Shown here: piece by piece, positions 21,931-32,249 of the stretch
How the letters are laid out: every line of letters begins with the position of its first letter
Position numbering within the stretch: the stretch's first letter is position 1
From: Achatina immaculata
Taxonomy: Eukaryota; Mollusca; Gastropoda; Stylommatophora; Achatinidae
NCBI GenBank assembly: GCA_009760885.1
Contig: CM019707.1
Span: 30,813,687 to 30,877,686 of the forward strand
Length of the DNA: 64,000 bases
Reading direction: 5' to 3'
Position numbers and translations under genes: made by a program
The notes under the pieces: model-generated
Seen by the model: the letters and a program-made list of their open reading frames with translations, nothing else
What the model was told of the DNA's origin: nothing
The model's database searches: none

Positions 21931-22910
21931 TCTATCAAGTAATGGATCTAAAACTTATCAAACCTTACAGATGAACCTGAACTTGGGAGCATGAATGAAA
22001 AAATGTTAACAAAAGAAAAAATATCTGAGAGGGACTGTATTGAAGAGGTTCACCTGTATTTTGTCTGCTCAAAACATTTGCGCATTACACATGCAGTATT
22101 CTTCATCATCTATGTCACCATTTTTAATTAGCAGATCATATTTACTTTTGTTGCAACATATAGAATTTATGACATTTATTTGTACCTGAGACAAATCAGT
22201 TTTCTTTGATCCTTAAATATTACAGACTAATATGAATCACAAATCTGTGAATAAAAATGAACAATCAGGATAGAAGACTTGTTATGATCTTTTTCTTGGA
22301 AAGTTGTTCAGACTTAATAATAATAAAAATTTATTATTATTATTATTGTTATTAAAATCATAGGGTTAAAAAAAAAACATTCATTTCGGGCAAAATGATA
22401 ATTATTTTCTTTCAGTTATTTCTTTACAACACATTACATAGCAAACCAGAATTCAGTGACCAACAAAAATGTTTTAAAACAATTAAGAATAAACTAATGC
22501 TATTATATATAAATTGGATGTTGTAGCATATCTTCATTTTTTAAAAATGGACAGGAAAAGGGTGCATATGGCAGATTGCACATTTTTAAAAATGGACAGG
22601 AAAAGGGTGCATATGGCAGACTGCACAGACTCCCACACCAGCTAAATGCATAGCCCATCATGGAAAGTCACATTTTACGTGTATTAATGTTATTATTACA
22701 GGTAATGTAATTTTAAAACAAAAACTTTGTTGTTACTATTACAGGTAATGTAAACTTAAAACAAAAACTTTAATTTAACAATGCTTACTTTACTTACCTA
22801 ATTGACTCAAATAAGCAACTAGATAACTTATACCAGGATGAAATCGTGAGTCATATGACAGTATCACATTGTTACCTTTGTGACCCTGGCCTCAATTCAG
22901 GTGACCTTAC
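21931..22910. other. Filamin intron adjoining exon H, with small direct repeats
   Basis: It contains an ATT/AAT-rich run at ~22,315-22,355. A direct duplication of ~45 bp (22,535-22,625) is built on 'aaaaatggacaggaaaaggg'. A ~35-bp direct duplication built on 'attacaggtaatgtaa' lies at ~22,697-22,772. No gene is seen before exon H. Confidence 0.6.
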
Positions 22911-23054
22911 CTGTAATGATGACCTCTGTTGCCACATTGTTAATGTTGGCCTGCGACTGGATACGAAAGCTGGAGGGTGTCTGAACTGGGATAAGGTTGA
23001 CCAGGCCAGCAACATTGGCACTCAGATCCTGAGCATAGCAGGTCAAGGGGGAAC
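22911..23054 (-). CDS. FLN: Filamin exon H (144 nt): end of X2, start of Y2
   Basis: The acceptor is aaattaccag, the donor ATTACAG|gtaagg; phase 1. It encodes SPLTCYAQD closing X2, in place of the usual SPF/SPW-type closing strand, then LSANVAGLVNLIPVQTPSSF and NINNVATEVIIT opening Y2. The first codon, shared with exon I, is TGT (Cys), so the junction reads LP-C-SPLTCY where sister repeats have Gly. Two cysteines flank SPLT, a local departure. The frame is otherwise clean. Confidence 0.93.
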
Positions 23055-23164
23055 CTGGTAATTTAACAATTAATTTAACAATTAATTTCGGTAAAATTGG
23101 ATGTTACAACACAAAGAAGAAATGCCATTACATACCAGCTATCCCCTCTGCTAACATACCACTT

Positions 23165-23530
23165 GTATAAACTAGAAAAAAGTAGGAGCAGCTGTATTAC
23201 TTAACGTCTACAAAGTTGTAACGTTTCGGCGTGAGCCTTAATCATACAAAAACATACAGGATGAAGAAACAGAGAGAGGAGATAAAGTATAGATTCACAT
23301 GAATACTAAAAAAAAATTTTTTTTTAAAAAAGAGTACTTAGCTGTAAATTGTAAGGTGTGACTTGTCCAGCGGTGTGTGTCAGGAATGGATTTAGTAGAA
23401 CGTGGAGACCGTTTAAATAGAGACCTGTGACATGTGGTCAGTGGGATGTAACTGGGGATGGTGGATGGGGAACCGGGAAGGGGAGAGAGAGTGATACAAA
23501 GCTGACATAGCCAGGAGAAGTTGAAATAGA
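23165..23530 (-). mobile_element. ~370-bp dispersed element, unknown class
   Basis: It is the reverse-complement counterpart of 56,055-56,425. Shared blocks include 'aacgtttcggcgtgagcctt', 'aggataaagtatagattcac', 'ctgtgacatgtggtcagtgg' and 'gagagtgatacaaagctgac' or close variants. No coding frame. Because it occurs in both orientations in one gene, it is dispersed and not locally duplicated. Confidence 0.7.
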
Positions 23531-23809
23531 TGACTAGGGAGGACGGGTTGCAAAGTGATGCTGTGACCTTAGTGGAGAGGTACTATAATGATCGAAGAGA
23601 ATGTTAACATACCACTTGAAATCAACAGACAACCAGTTAATACCATATTTATACTAACATTGTGGCTACCAATGTCACACATGGACACTAAACAAGAAAC
23701 AGCAAAATAAAATATCAACATGTGAAATGAGATAAGAAAAGCAGCAAAACATCACTAGGAGGAATAAGATAAGAAATAAAGACAAGACAATTGGTAGCAA
23801 CCACACCAT

Positions 23810-24070
23810 GCATAAAATACATAGAGAAACAAAGAACTGGATGGCTGGGCCATTTAAGTGAGAATGACGCAGATACAGCCAGCTGTGATGGCCCTGAACC
23901 AAAGAACTACAGGACACAGATCAAGAGGAAGACCCCAAAAAAGATGTATAGATGGAATTAAAACACACTAATGAATTACAGCAAGAACAACACTGATGCC
24001 ACTCATATGACCCAAAAATGCCAACTGCATCTCCCCTTGACATTTCACAGTACAAGAGGAAGGATAAAGT
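23810..24070 (+). mobile_element. Decayed non-LTR RT C-terminal fragment
   Basis: Shifting plus-strand frames give QRTGWLGHLSENDADTAS and YRTQIKRKTPKKMYRWN. This resembles the WLGHL...KR..PK..W C-terminal end of non-LTR reverse transcriptases but belongs to none of families 1-3. Weak evidence. Confidence 0.5.
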
Positions 24071-24489
24071 AAAGTAAGCAAGTAAAGCTTAGTTGCTTGA
24101 TTGCCTGATAAACCACATGTAATTTGCTTGTAATTTCACAGAATTTGTCTTAAATCACATATTACTTATAGAACAGGGGTCATTAACTGTGAAGTTAAGT
24201 ATCCATAATCCTGGGGGCTTTGGAACCAAATGACGGGGGCCATGGGATGAAATTTCTGTACAACAGCTGGAAAAAAAATTTTTTGCCAGATTATATTTCC
24301 TTTCAGCTGTTCTTGTCCTAGCTCCCCATATGTATGAATAAAATAAAAACATTAACATCTTTGAAGCCATACTGTTTTTTTCCTAGCTTCCCATATGTAC
24401 GAATAAAATAAAAACATTAACACCTTTGAAGCCATGCTGGTACCTAATAGGGCTCATCATCATTATCATGTGCTTTCTCCAGAATGAAG

Positions 24490-25250
24490 ATTGGTGGTAA
24501 TGAACTCCAGTTCCCTCGCTCCCTTGCCTTGATGATGCACGCAGCCAGGCTGTGTCCTGTCCATTCTCATATGTTATCTTGCCATCTACATCTCTGTCTT
24601 CCTCTTGCTCTTTTTCCTTTCACCTTTCCTTCTAGTATGGTCTTCAATATATTGTTATATCTTTTGATATGGCCAAAGTATTTTGTTTTCTTCATCTTTA
24701 TTTCTTTGAGAAGTTCACATTGCACTTGGAGCTGTTCTAAAACTTGTGCATTTGTTCTTTTCATTCTCCATGTTATATGACCTAGTTTTCTGTAGAACCA
24801 CATTTCTGCTGCATAAATCTTTCTCTCCATCTTTTCGCTTAGAGTCCAAGTTTCTGCTCCATACAGTAAAACAGAGTAGATATTTCACAAATCTTAATTC
24901 TCTTTTTATGTGCAGATTTTTGGATAGCAGCACTTCACGGTCTTGAATGTCTGTTTTGCCATTCCTATTCTTTTCTTTATCCCCATCTCACATCTTCAGT
25001 TAGTGTATGCCTAGGTAGCAGTAGTCTGTCACTTGTTCCAGTCTCTCTTTGTTTACAGTTATATTCATCTGTGGCTTCTGGTCTTTCCTGCTGAACACCA
25101 TTACTTTGGTCTTCTTGATATTGATCTCAAATCCCCATTCTTGACTTGTATTGTGTGCCATATCTATTACTTTCTGCAGGTTCTATGGATTCTCTGCTAG
25201 AAGTACTGTATCATCTCATACCTTGGATTGTTGACATTTCTTTCCCTATG
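24490..25250 (-). mobile_element. Non-LTR retrotransposon, RT C-terminal region (family 3-like)
   Basis: The minus strand encodes RWREKIYAAEMWFYRKLGHI, LLKEIKMKKTKYFGHIKRYN and ILEGKVKGKRARGRQRCRWQ. Further upstream (~25,000-25,200) is decayed sequence with NKERLEQVTDYCYLGI-like coding. It has the YFGHIKR...ILEGK..GKR.RGR organisation of family 3 but is clearly diverged, probably a sister subfamily. Stops interrupt it. Confidence 0.8.
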
Positions 25251-25254
25251 TTCA

Positions 25255-25970
25255 GTCTTCCTTGGCTAGCAAAATAGGACTTGAAATTAACAAAGACAAA
25301 ATAAAAATGATTAAACTTCTCATTAATCAAGAAGGAAAAAAACATATGTAGAAGGAACAATTGTTGATGAAGTAAACCAATTTGCATACCTTGACAGCTA
25401 CATAGAGCAGGATGGTGACACCAGGAAGGAAGTTAGAATTAGAAATGCAAAAGCATCACTGACCTTCAAAAATCTTGAGAAAATATGGAATCAAAAGTTA
25501 TAAGCACAAAAACCAAGTTAAGACTATTAAATTCAAATGTGATATCCACCCTCATTTATGCATGTGAAAGCTGGAAATCAACTAAAGAAACAGACAAGAA
25601 ATTAGACTCTTGAAAACAAATGCCTCAGGAAAATACTTGGTATAAAGTGGAATAAATTTAAGAACAACGCAGAGATAAGACAGATGAGCAAACAACAACC
25701 TGTCTCATGGTTGATCAGAAAAAGAAGATGGACATATGTAGGCCATGTGATGAGAAGAAACAATCAGAGAATACCAAAACAAGCTATCAAGTGGAGCACA
25801 ACAGGCAGAAGAAAAAGAGGTTGACCACGTGAAACTTGGACATTGTTAGAAGCCATATTTGTGGGCACAACATCCTTTGATGAAGCTGAAAAACTCAGCT
25901 AAAACAGGAAAACATGGCAAACAACTATGCAAGCCCTATGTGACGTTTAACGCACAGGAAGGATGTAAGA
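25255..25970 (+). mobile_element. RTE-like retrotransposon 3' region (family 1)
   Basis: It begins abruptly at 'ctagcaaaataggacttgaa' (LASKIGLEINKDKIKMIKLL) and runs through YACESWKSTKETDKKLDS, LIRKRRWTYVGHVMRRNN and the shared tail 'cgcacaggaaggatgtaaga'. It abuts the minus-strand family-3 copy, so two truncated retrotransposons lie tail-to-truncation in opposite orientations. Confidence 0.87.
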
Positions 25971-26094
25971 TGTTCAGTCCTGGTAATAGGGTTAATGATT
26001 ATAATGATTTTGGCAGTTTTGTGGATGGAGTATGAGGACATATTGAGCATTTCATGCATATAATCATATATTTAATTGTACAATATTCTTTTCT

Positions 26095-26186
26095 CTCTCT
26101 CTGTATGATAAAGGGCAGAATGTCAGATGGGCCTGCGTGCCCAATTCTTAACTCTTTTGAAATAAAGATCAATCAATCAATCAATC
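26095..26186 (+). mobile_element. (AATC)n-tailed retroelement 3' end, copy 1
   Basis: The sequence 'tgtatgataaagggcagaat', then 'gggcctgcgtgcccaattct', then AATAAAGATC is followed by (AATC)n. The same block occurs at 35,825-35,944, 49,485-49,580 and 61,645-61,766. A short tandem tail after AATAAA is typical of some SINE or LINE 3' ends. This copy ends in a (TC)n run only ~15-30 nt inside the intron from exon I's donor. Confidence 0.8.
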
Positions 26187-26214
26187 TCTCTCTCTCTCTC
26201 ACTCAAAAACTCAC

Positions 26215-26382
26215 AAGGCAAAGGGTTGTCATTGAACAGGATATCCACTTGTTGTCTTCCAGCTTCAGCTGGAATAAACTTGATCCTGTACTGTCCTGGC
26301 CTCTCAGTTTCAACATCATTGGGAATGTTGCCATTGTTTACCATAATCTGCAGCTGACCTTCACCTGCCTCAGCCACATCAA
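26215..26382 (-). CDS. FLN: Filamin exon I (168 nt): core of Ig repeat X2
   Basis: The acceptor is tttcgctgcag, the donor TGCCTT|gtgagt; phase 1. It encodes DVAEAGEGQLQIMVNNGNIP, then ETERPGQYRIKFIPAEAGRQ and VDILFNDNPLP. DVAEAGEG is the filamin A-B strand signature, and P.QY.I.F.P...G...V.I.F is the C-terminal half. The first codon joins exon J's final A to give Ile (FFT-I-DVAEAG). The same length as exon M, two codons shorter than E and A. A retroelement tail begins within 30 nt of its 5' splice site. Confidence 0.95.
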
Positions 26383-26909
26383 CTGCAGCGAAAAAGAGTA
26401 AACAAAATAAATCACATCATGAGTTGCTGGTGGATCTTCCCTTCTTAATTATTTTTTTCATCACTTTAATAAGCTAATTTTCTATCTATGGCATTATCAG
26501 CTTGGACACAGAAAGAAATATGGCAGAATCATCTAAAAAAAAATAACACAGAGCACTAGGACATCTTCCAGCATGCTAAAAAAAAAGTTCTTGCTTTGAA
26601 ACATACCACAGAATTGAAGCTGAGAGTTATAAACTCCACATTTCTCTGAGATGTAGAAGCATGGACACTAATTGGGAAAATGGATGAAAATTTAAGCCCC
26701 CTGAAATGTGGATACACAGAAGAATATGGCGAGTTTCATGGGCAGAAAATAAAGCAAAGAAAGAAGTACTAAAATACATTAAAACTGAAAAAAGAGGAAA
26801 ATGAAAAACATAAGAACTAGACGTGGACCTCACAGAGTCTGTAACTGGTGTTACTATCATGTCTGGGAGCGGCTTCCGCAGAAACTAACTAGAGGACACT
26901 GCTACTTAC
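26383..26909. other. Shortest filamin intron (527 nt), nothing recognised
   Basis: No transposon or gene motif recognised between exons J and I. Confidence 0.5.
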
Positions 26910-27047
26910 TTGTGAAGAACATGGGCTGGTTGACGAAGCCATCATTTAGAGGTGTAACAATGATGGCTCCAGTATTGTAAGCCTTGGCTATGAAAGGACT
27001 CCCTGATACTTCATGATCACTGTACTTCACATGAATGGTGTAATCAC
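26910..27047 (-). CDS. FLN: Filamin exon J (138 nt): end of Y1, start of X2
   Basis: The acceptor is cacatcttag, the donor TCACAA|gtaagt; phase 1. It encodes DYTIHVKYSDHEVSGSPFIA, the Y1 closing strands with a textbook VSGSPF, then KAYNTGAIIVTPLNDGFVNQ and PMFFT. It is very like exon N (EYTIEVKFAEQEVSGSPFVT), supporting duplication of a two-repeat unit. Confidence 0.96.
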
Positions 27048-27791
27048 CTAAGATGTGAACAAAAAAAAGTAAATTACACAGAAGATAAGTTTATTTTAAC
27101 TTAATTTTATTACGATGTAAAGATAATTAAAATAAGGAAAGAAAATCTCATAGAATAAGCTTAAAAAAAAAATAATAAAAACTGTGTGAGTTTCTTTCTT
27201 TCAGAGAAAGACAGAGAGAGAGAGATAGATAGAGAAATTAGAAAGACTGTTAGAAACATAGGGTTGAAGACAGCCTTACTTCCACTGTCAAATTTATTCT
27301 AATTCAAGACCTTTCCCAACTCAGAAACATCATTCCACTGTCAGATTATTCAGTCAGCAATAAAATATAGACCATTATTTCATCAGGTGAGACAGACAGC
27401 ACTACAAGGTGAATGAGGCCCCCTACAATGAACTATTCAGTTTGTGAAAAAAAAACATATCAGACTATCATTCCACAACTGCATGGGGGAAATATCTCTA
27501 TTATCAGTTGTAAAACACCCAACACTAGTATATATGTTTCTCTCCCTGACTGCACGAATATCTGTGGCCACATAAGCATTCCCTTAATTCTATGTTGGTG
27601 ATTATATAGTAGAGAAAGGGTTCTAAGTAAAGTCCTTCTTTGGTTACTGTCATGCATGTATAAGGAACACTCTCCATGCAGGACACTCAGAAGCAAGTAA
27701 CGACACCCACTGGTCAGAACACATGCTTTGAAGCTTGCATATTTAGTACACTCATCTCTCCCAAAGGAACTAATTTCTGTTTATTTAAACC
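27048..27791. other. Filamin intron K-J, nothing recognised
   Basis: Unique sequence with a GAGA run near 27,210-27,230; no coding evidence. Confidence 0.4.
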
Positions 27792-28242
27792 AGTGTTTCC
27801 CAGGCTAGTTTAGGCTGTCAACCCTTTCTCAATGTCCTCCTCCCTTCCCCTCCATACTTTGGCCTATTACACTAGGATATGCATTACACAAATTCAAACT
27901 TCAGCAGGCAATATAAAGGAATACATTTATAACTCACCTACTGCATTATTTTCTCAGCTTTTAATGTGATGGATGAGTTTCATGTAGGGACACAAGTTTC
28001 TCAATATCAGGTTGAAAAGTGCTAAGAAGGAAGGTATTACTGCCCCTGTCTAAGAAGGAAGGTATTATTGCCCCTGTCTAAGAAGGAAGGTATTATTGCC
28101 CCTGTCTAAGAAGGAAGGTATTATTACCCCTGTAAGCTGCTTCATTTTCCATCAATGCCCCACCCTCTTTTTTCCTTTCACCACCCCGCTGGTCCTTTCC
28201 AATGCCCACAGGGGGCATTAACACATACTTTGGGAAATGCTG
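27792..28242. mobile_element. hAT-like MITE with an internal 28-bp tandem repeat
   Basis: The left end CAGTGTTTCCCAGGCTAGT and the reverse complement of the right end CAGCATTTCCCAAAGTATG form imperfect inverted termini of the CAGTGnTTCCCAAA type common in hAT non-autonomous elements. Flanking 8-mers (ATTTAAAC / ATCAAACA) are not a clean target duplication. Inside, AAGAAGGAAGGTATTATTGC-type units are tandem about four times (28,024-28,130). No transposase. Confidence 0.6.
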
Positions 28243-28289
28243 ATCAAACAAAACATATCCTGACCCTTACAAGCAAGTAATATCTCATT

Positions 28290-28480
28290 ACTTCTTCTTC
28301 TTCTTCAGCTTTCCGAGCCATTAAGGCTCATTGCTGTAGATAAAGTTCGCCCCATTCCTCTCTATTCCTAATCTTCTCTCTCCAGTTGGTGGCACCAATT
28401 TCTTTTACATCCTCTTCTATGGTGTCTTTTCATCTCTGTCTTTGTCTACCCCTTGGTCTCATTACTTGCTAAGTAATATC
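28290..28480 (-). mobile_element. Non-LTR RT C-terminal fragment (another family)
   Basis: The minus strand in shifting frames gives RPRGRQRQR, EEDVKEIGATNWREKIRNRE and an EWGELYLQQ-like end followed by an (AAG)n stretch. The RGR.R..W...........W......R..W pattern is the end of a non-LTR reverse transcriptase, different in sequence from families 1-3. It is a short remnant. Confidence 0.55.
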
Positions 28481-28925
28481 TCATTACTTGCTGATTCAGT
28501 TGGGTTTTTTTTCTGATATAACCAACTATTGCAGAAAACTATTGTTGCCACACAACAAGAAGACATGAAAAATATTCCTCAGAATCTTTATCCAGTATTG
28601 CCTTACTTCTTATAATGTGTTCTATAAACAGCATGCTTCTCATTCTCATCTCCTTCCCTGGAACAGCAAACTGTTTTGTATTTTTTTCCATGAAGTCAAC
28701 AGAGTGAAAGAACAAATGGAATTTTCAAAGTGTTAAGAGCTAGGCCATCTGACACTCTGCTCTTTATCTCCCAAGTTATCTCTTGACTTTATCTCTCAAC
28801 TTTATCTCTTGATGGGGGGTGAAGATGAATGACTCAAGATGAATGAGACAGCGGTCAGAGACCCCCACCTATAGCTGACTGTTTGCATCAGGGTTGGTAA
28901 ACCATAACCAGGCAAAACCCTATTG
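28481..28925. other. Filamin intron K-L, nothing recognised
   Basis: Short direct repeats of 'tttatctcYYaact' at ~28,780-28,815; no gene evidence. Confidence 0.4.
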
Positions 28926-29422
28926 CAGTGGTTTCAAACATTTTTTCAGGCTTAACTCTTGCCTTCCAGGCCACATCCCTACTGTCTCCCCCATGTCACA
29001 GGCCACATCCCTACTGTCTCCCCCCATGTCACAGGCCACATCCCTACTGTCTCCCCCCATGTCACAGGCCACATCCCTACTGTCTCCCCCCATGTCACAG
29101 GCCACATCCCTACTGTCTCCCTCATGGTGACTGGTCTCCCCCCATGTCACAGGCCACATCCCTACTGTCTCCCCCATGTCACAGGCCACATCCCTACTGT
29201 CTCCCCCATGGTGACTGGTCTCCCCCATGTCACAGGCCACATCCCTACTGTCTCCCCCCATGTCACAGGCCACATCCCTACTGTCTCCCCCCCATGCTGA
29301 CACACACTTCAGCTGGTTCTGATTACTCTGTGCCTGCTACCTTTTCCCTCATTGCCTCTCCGGATCTCCCAAATGCCCCCAAAGGGGATGGGGCATATTA
29401 TTGCCCACTTTGAAACCCAGCG
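28926..29422. mobile_element. hAT-like MITE expanded by a 32-33 bp minisatellite
   Basis: The left end CAGTGGTTTCAAACATTTTT and the reverse complement of the right end CGCTGGGTTTCAAAGTGGG form imperfect inverted termini. The centre is a tandem array (~28,965-29,290) of 'ccacatccctactgtctccc' plus 'cccatgtcacagg', about nine units, two of them interrupted by 'tggtgactggtctcc'. The right third ('cagctggttctgat', 'gatctcccaaatgccc') is shared with 34,541-34,701, so the array is an insertion or expansion within a known element. Open frames across it are repeat artefacts. Confidence 0.68.
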
Positions 29423-29826
29423 GTTTATAGTAATCTGAACAATGAAAACCATTGGTTTATAGTAATCTGAACAATGAAAACCATTGGTTTATAGTAATAT
29501 GAACAGTGAAAACCATTGGTTTATAGTAATCTGAACAATGAAAACCATTGGTTTATGGCAATGTGAACAATGGAAACCACTGTTTACAGCAATGTGAACA
29601 GTGGAAACCATTGGTTTATAACAATATGAACAATGGAAACCACTGGTTTTTAGAAATCTAAACAATGGAAAGAGTTGGTTTATAGCAATCTGAACAATGG
29701 AAAGAGTTGGTTTATAGCATCTGAACAATGCAAACAACTGATTTATAGCAATCTGAACAATGCAGACAACTGGTTTATAGCAATCTGAACAATGTAGACA
29801 ACTGGTTTATAACAATCTGGACAATG
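29423..29826. repeat. ~31-bp minisatellite, about 13 copies
   Basis: The unit is GGTTTATAGTAATCTGAACA plus 'atgaaaaccatt', drifting to 'atggaaagagtt' and 'atgcagacaact' in later copies. It starts directly at the end of the hAT-like element. Confidence 0.93.
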
Positions 29827-30021
29827 AGGATTGTTTGAAAGAAAGAAAAGAAAAGATAAATGAAGTATCTGTTTCTTTTTTATAACTGATTTCAGCAAGA
29901 ATATGTGCAAATGAATTAAAAAAAAACTTCCACAAAGCATCTTTGCTAATTTCTTTTCTCCAATTACATTAGCACTGATCAAAAATCATGACTAATCACC
30001 ACATTTGATAGACCTCCTTAC

Positions 30022-30105
30022 CAATATTTGTGGGCGTATACTTGATTTCCCTGTCACCGCTGGAATCAGTCGAAATATTGAAAGGAACATTTTCTCCATT
30101 TGGTC
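30022..30105 (-). CDS. FLN: Filamin exon K (84 nt): middle of Ig repeat Y1
   Basis: The acceptor is cttcatgacag, the donor AATATTG|gtaagg; phase 1. It encodes GPNGENVPFNISTDSSGDRE, then IKYTPTNIG. It shares the GPxGxxVP....YTPxxIG framework with exon G. It joins exon L (DDDLDVILK-G) and exon J (TNIG-DYTIHVKY) without gap or stop. Confidence 0.95.
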
Positions 30106-30554
30106 CTGTCATGAAGTAAATTCAAATTATAATTATCAGCAAGTAAGTTAATTAATGAAAATTAAAGTTTAAATAAATGAATTCAATCGACTTATATGTG
30201 AGCATAAGGAGCAGTCAAGGCAATGTGCCGTATGTTCTGAAAAGTCAAACCGAAGAAATCAAAGCCTGCTGTTGCAGAGGAAAAAAAACAAAGAAAGAAC
30301 AAACACAAACAAACAGACAAACACACACCAAACATATATCACAGCTACCATAAATTATCAGTCCTCTAACTCATATGCCAAGAATTTTATCTGATGTTAC
30401 CTCCCTTGAACTGCAAACTTAGCACTTTTGAGCCTGATACTGAAGATGAAACAATGACATAAAAATGGACGGTTACTGCATTAGAGTGACAATCTAGAAT
30501 GGACACAAGAAGAATCTCAACAGATTTCAGCACTGTGATAGCACATTAAACTTT
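30106..30554. other. Filamin intron L-K, nothing recognised
   Basis: Unique sequence with a CAAACAAACA-type run near 30,300-30,325. Confidence 0.4.
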
Positions 30555-30868
30555 ACCATGTTAGCAAATGTTAACGAACTCAAGACCAACACAGTGATAA
30601 GAAAGATGAGCACACAACAACCTGCCTCATCAGTAATCAAAAAGAAAAGGAGATGGATATATATTGATCACGTGATGAGAAGAAACAATCAGAGAATCCC
30701 AAGACAAGCTATCAAATGGGACTCAACAGGACAAAGAAAAAAAGAGGCTGATGAAACTCTGAAGGAAACATTGTTGTGAAAGGCTAAATTAGTGGGCATA
30801 AAATCCCTTGATGAGATTGAAAAGCTTGCTGAAAACAGAAAAACTTGGTGAACTACAATGTAAGATGT
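30555..30868 (+). mobile_element. RTE-like retrotransposon 3' end (family 1)
   Basis: It encodes VIKKKRRWIYIDHVMRRNNQ, RIPRQAIKWDSTGQRKK and a decayed LDEIEKLAENRKTW. The last part jumps from 'cttggtgaactac' to 'aatgtaagatgtta', indicating a small internal deletion near the 3' end. Confidence 0.82.
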
Positions 30869-31129
30869 TAGCAAAGCTGAATGAGTATAAGTCTATTTTC
30901 TGGGAACAAAGAGGTAAGATGGGGTCTTGAACAGCTCTGACTTTGATAACAATACCATCCATTTAACAGAATCATCTTTGCTATTTTATCTAATATTTTA
31001 TCTAATCAAATATGCAAAAATTTGTGAGGTACCCTATTTCAGTGGTTTTATGCCTGTAAGTTGACACATTTTGCTGCCGAGAAAAAGATCCTGAAATGAG
31101 GTGTTATTAATGTATTTTTAAAAAAACAG

Positions 31130-32212
31130 ATGATGGGTGAGTGGGTGGGTAGGCAGATGAGTGAGTGAGTGAGTGAGTGAATGAGTGAATAAGCAAGTGA
31201 ATGAGTGAGTGGCAGAGACACTGAGGAAAAAAATGAGAAAAAGAGTGACAGAGAGACAGAGAAAGAGAGACAGAAAGAGAGATAGACAGACACAGAGAGA
31301 GACAGAAAGAGATAGAGAGGAGAGACAGAAAGAGAAAGAGAGATGGGGGACAGAGATGAGAGACAGAAAGAGACAGACAGACAGGAAGGGAAAGAGAAAG
31401 AGAGATGGAGAGGACAGACAGAATGAGAAAGCGAGATGAGAGACAGAGAGAAAGAGAGATAGAGAGGAAAGAGACATAGAGACAGAGGAGGGACAGAGAG
31501 AGTAAGACAGTGAGAGAGAAAGAGAGACAGAGAGAGACAAAGAGATGAAAGAGAGACAGAGAGGAGCAACAAAGAGAAAGACAGAGAAGGAGAGACAGAG
31601 AGAGACAAAAAGAGAAAGACAGAGAGATAGAGATGAGAGACAGAGAGAGGAAGACAGAGAGACAGAGGGAGAGATAGACAGAAAGAAAAAGACAGAGAAA
31701 GAGAATGAGAGACAAAGAGAGAGCCAGAAAAAGAAAGAGAGACAGAAAAGGAGAGAGACAGAGAAAGACAGAGAGACACACAGAGAGAGAAAGACAGAAA
31801 GACAGAAAGACAGAGAGGAAAGACAGAGTGAAAGACAGAGAGACAGAGAAAGAGAGACAGAGAGAGACAGAAAGAGAAAGACAGAGAGACAGAAAGAGAG
31901 AGACAGAGAAGGAGAGAGAGAGAGAGAGAGACAAAGATAGAGACAGAGACAGAGAAAGAGAAAGAGAGACAGAGAAAGAGAGACAGAGACAGAAAGAGAA
32001 AGACAGAGAGACAGAGAGGAGAGAGAGACAGAGAGATAAAGAGGATAGAGAGGAGAGAGAGACAGAGAGAGAAAGGAAGAAAGACAGAGAGATAGAGTGA
32101 AGAGAAAGACAAGAGATAGAATGGAGAGACAGAGAAAAATGAGAAAAAGAGACAGAGAGAGCGAGTGACAGAAAGAAAACAGAATAACAGAGAGAGAAAG
32201 AGAGGTGATGGG
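31130..32212. repeat. 1.1-kb purine-only (GA-rich) tract
   Basis: From a GAGTGAGTGAGTGA start it becomes an almost pyrimidine-free plus strand built from GAGACAGAGAGAAAGAGAGA-like words, to 32,212. The only regular pyrimidine is the C in GACAGA. Very long open frames in several frames on both strands (Ser/Leu-rich on minus, Arg/Glu/Lys-rich on plus) are a direct consequence of this composition and are not genes. Confidence 0.97.
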
Positions 32213-32249
32213 GGCACACACTTTTTTTTGGTAGGTGGAAACAAATATA

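Noticed and set aside
28894..29413. His/Pro-rich repeat proteins on both strands (up to 161 codons)
   Set aside because: Translations of the 32-33 bp array inside a hAT-like element; frames overlap on both strands.
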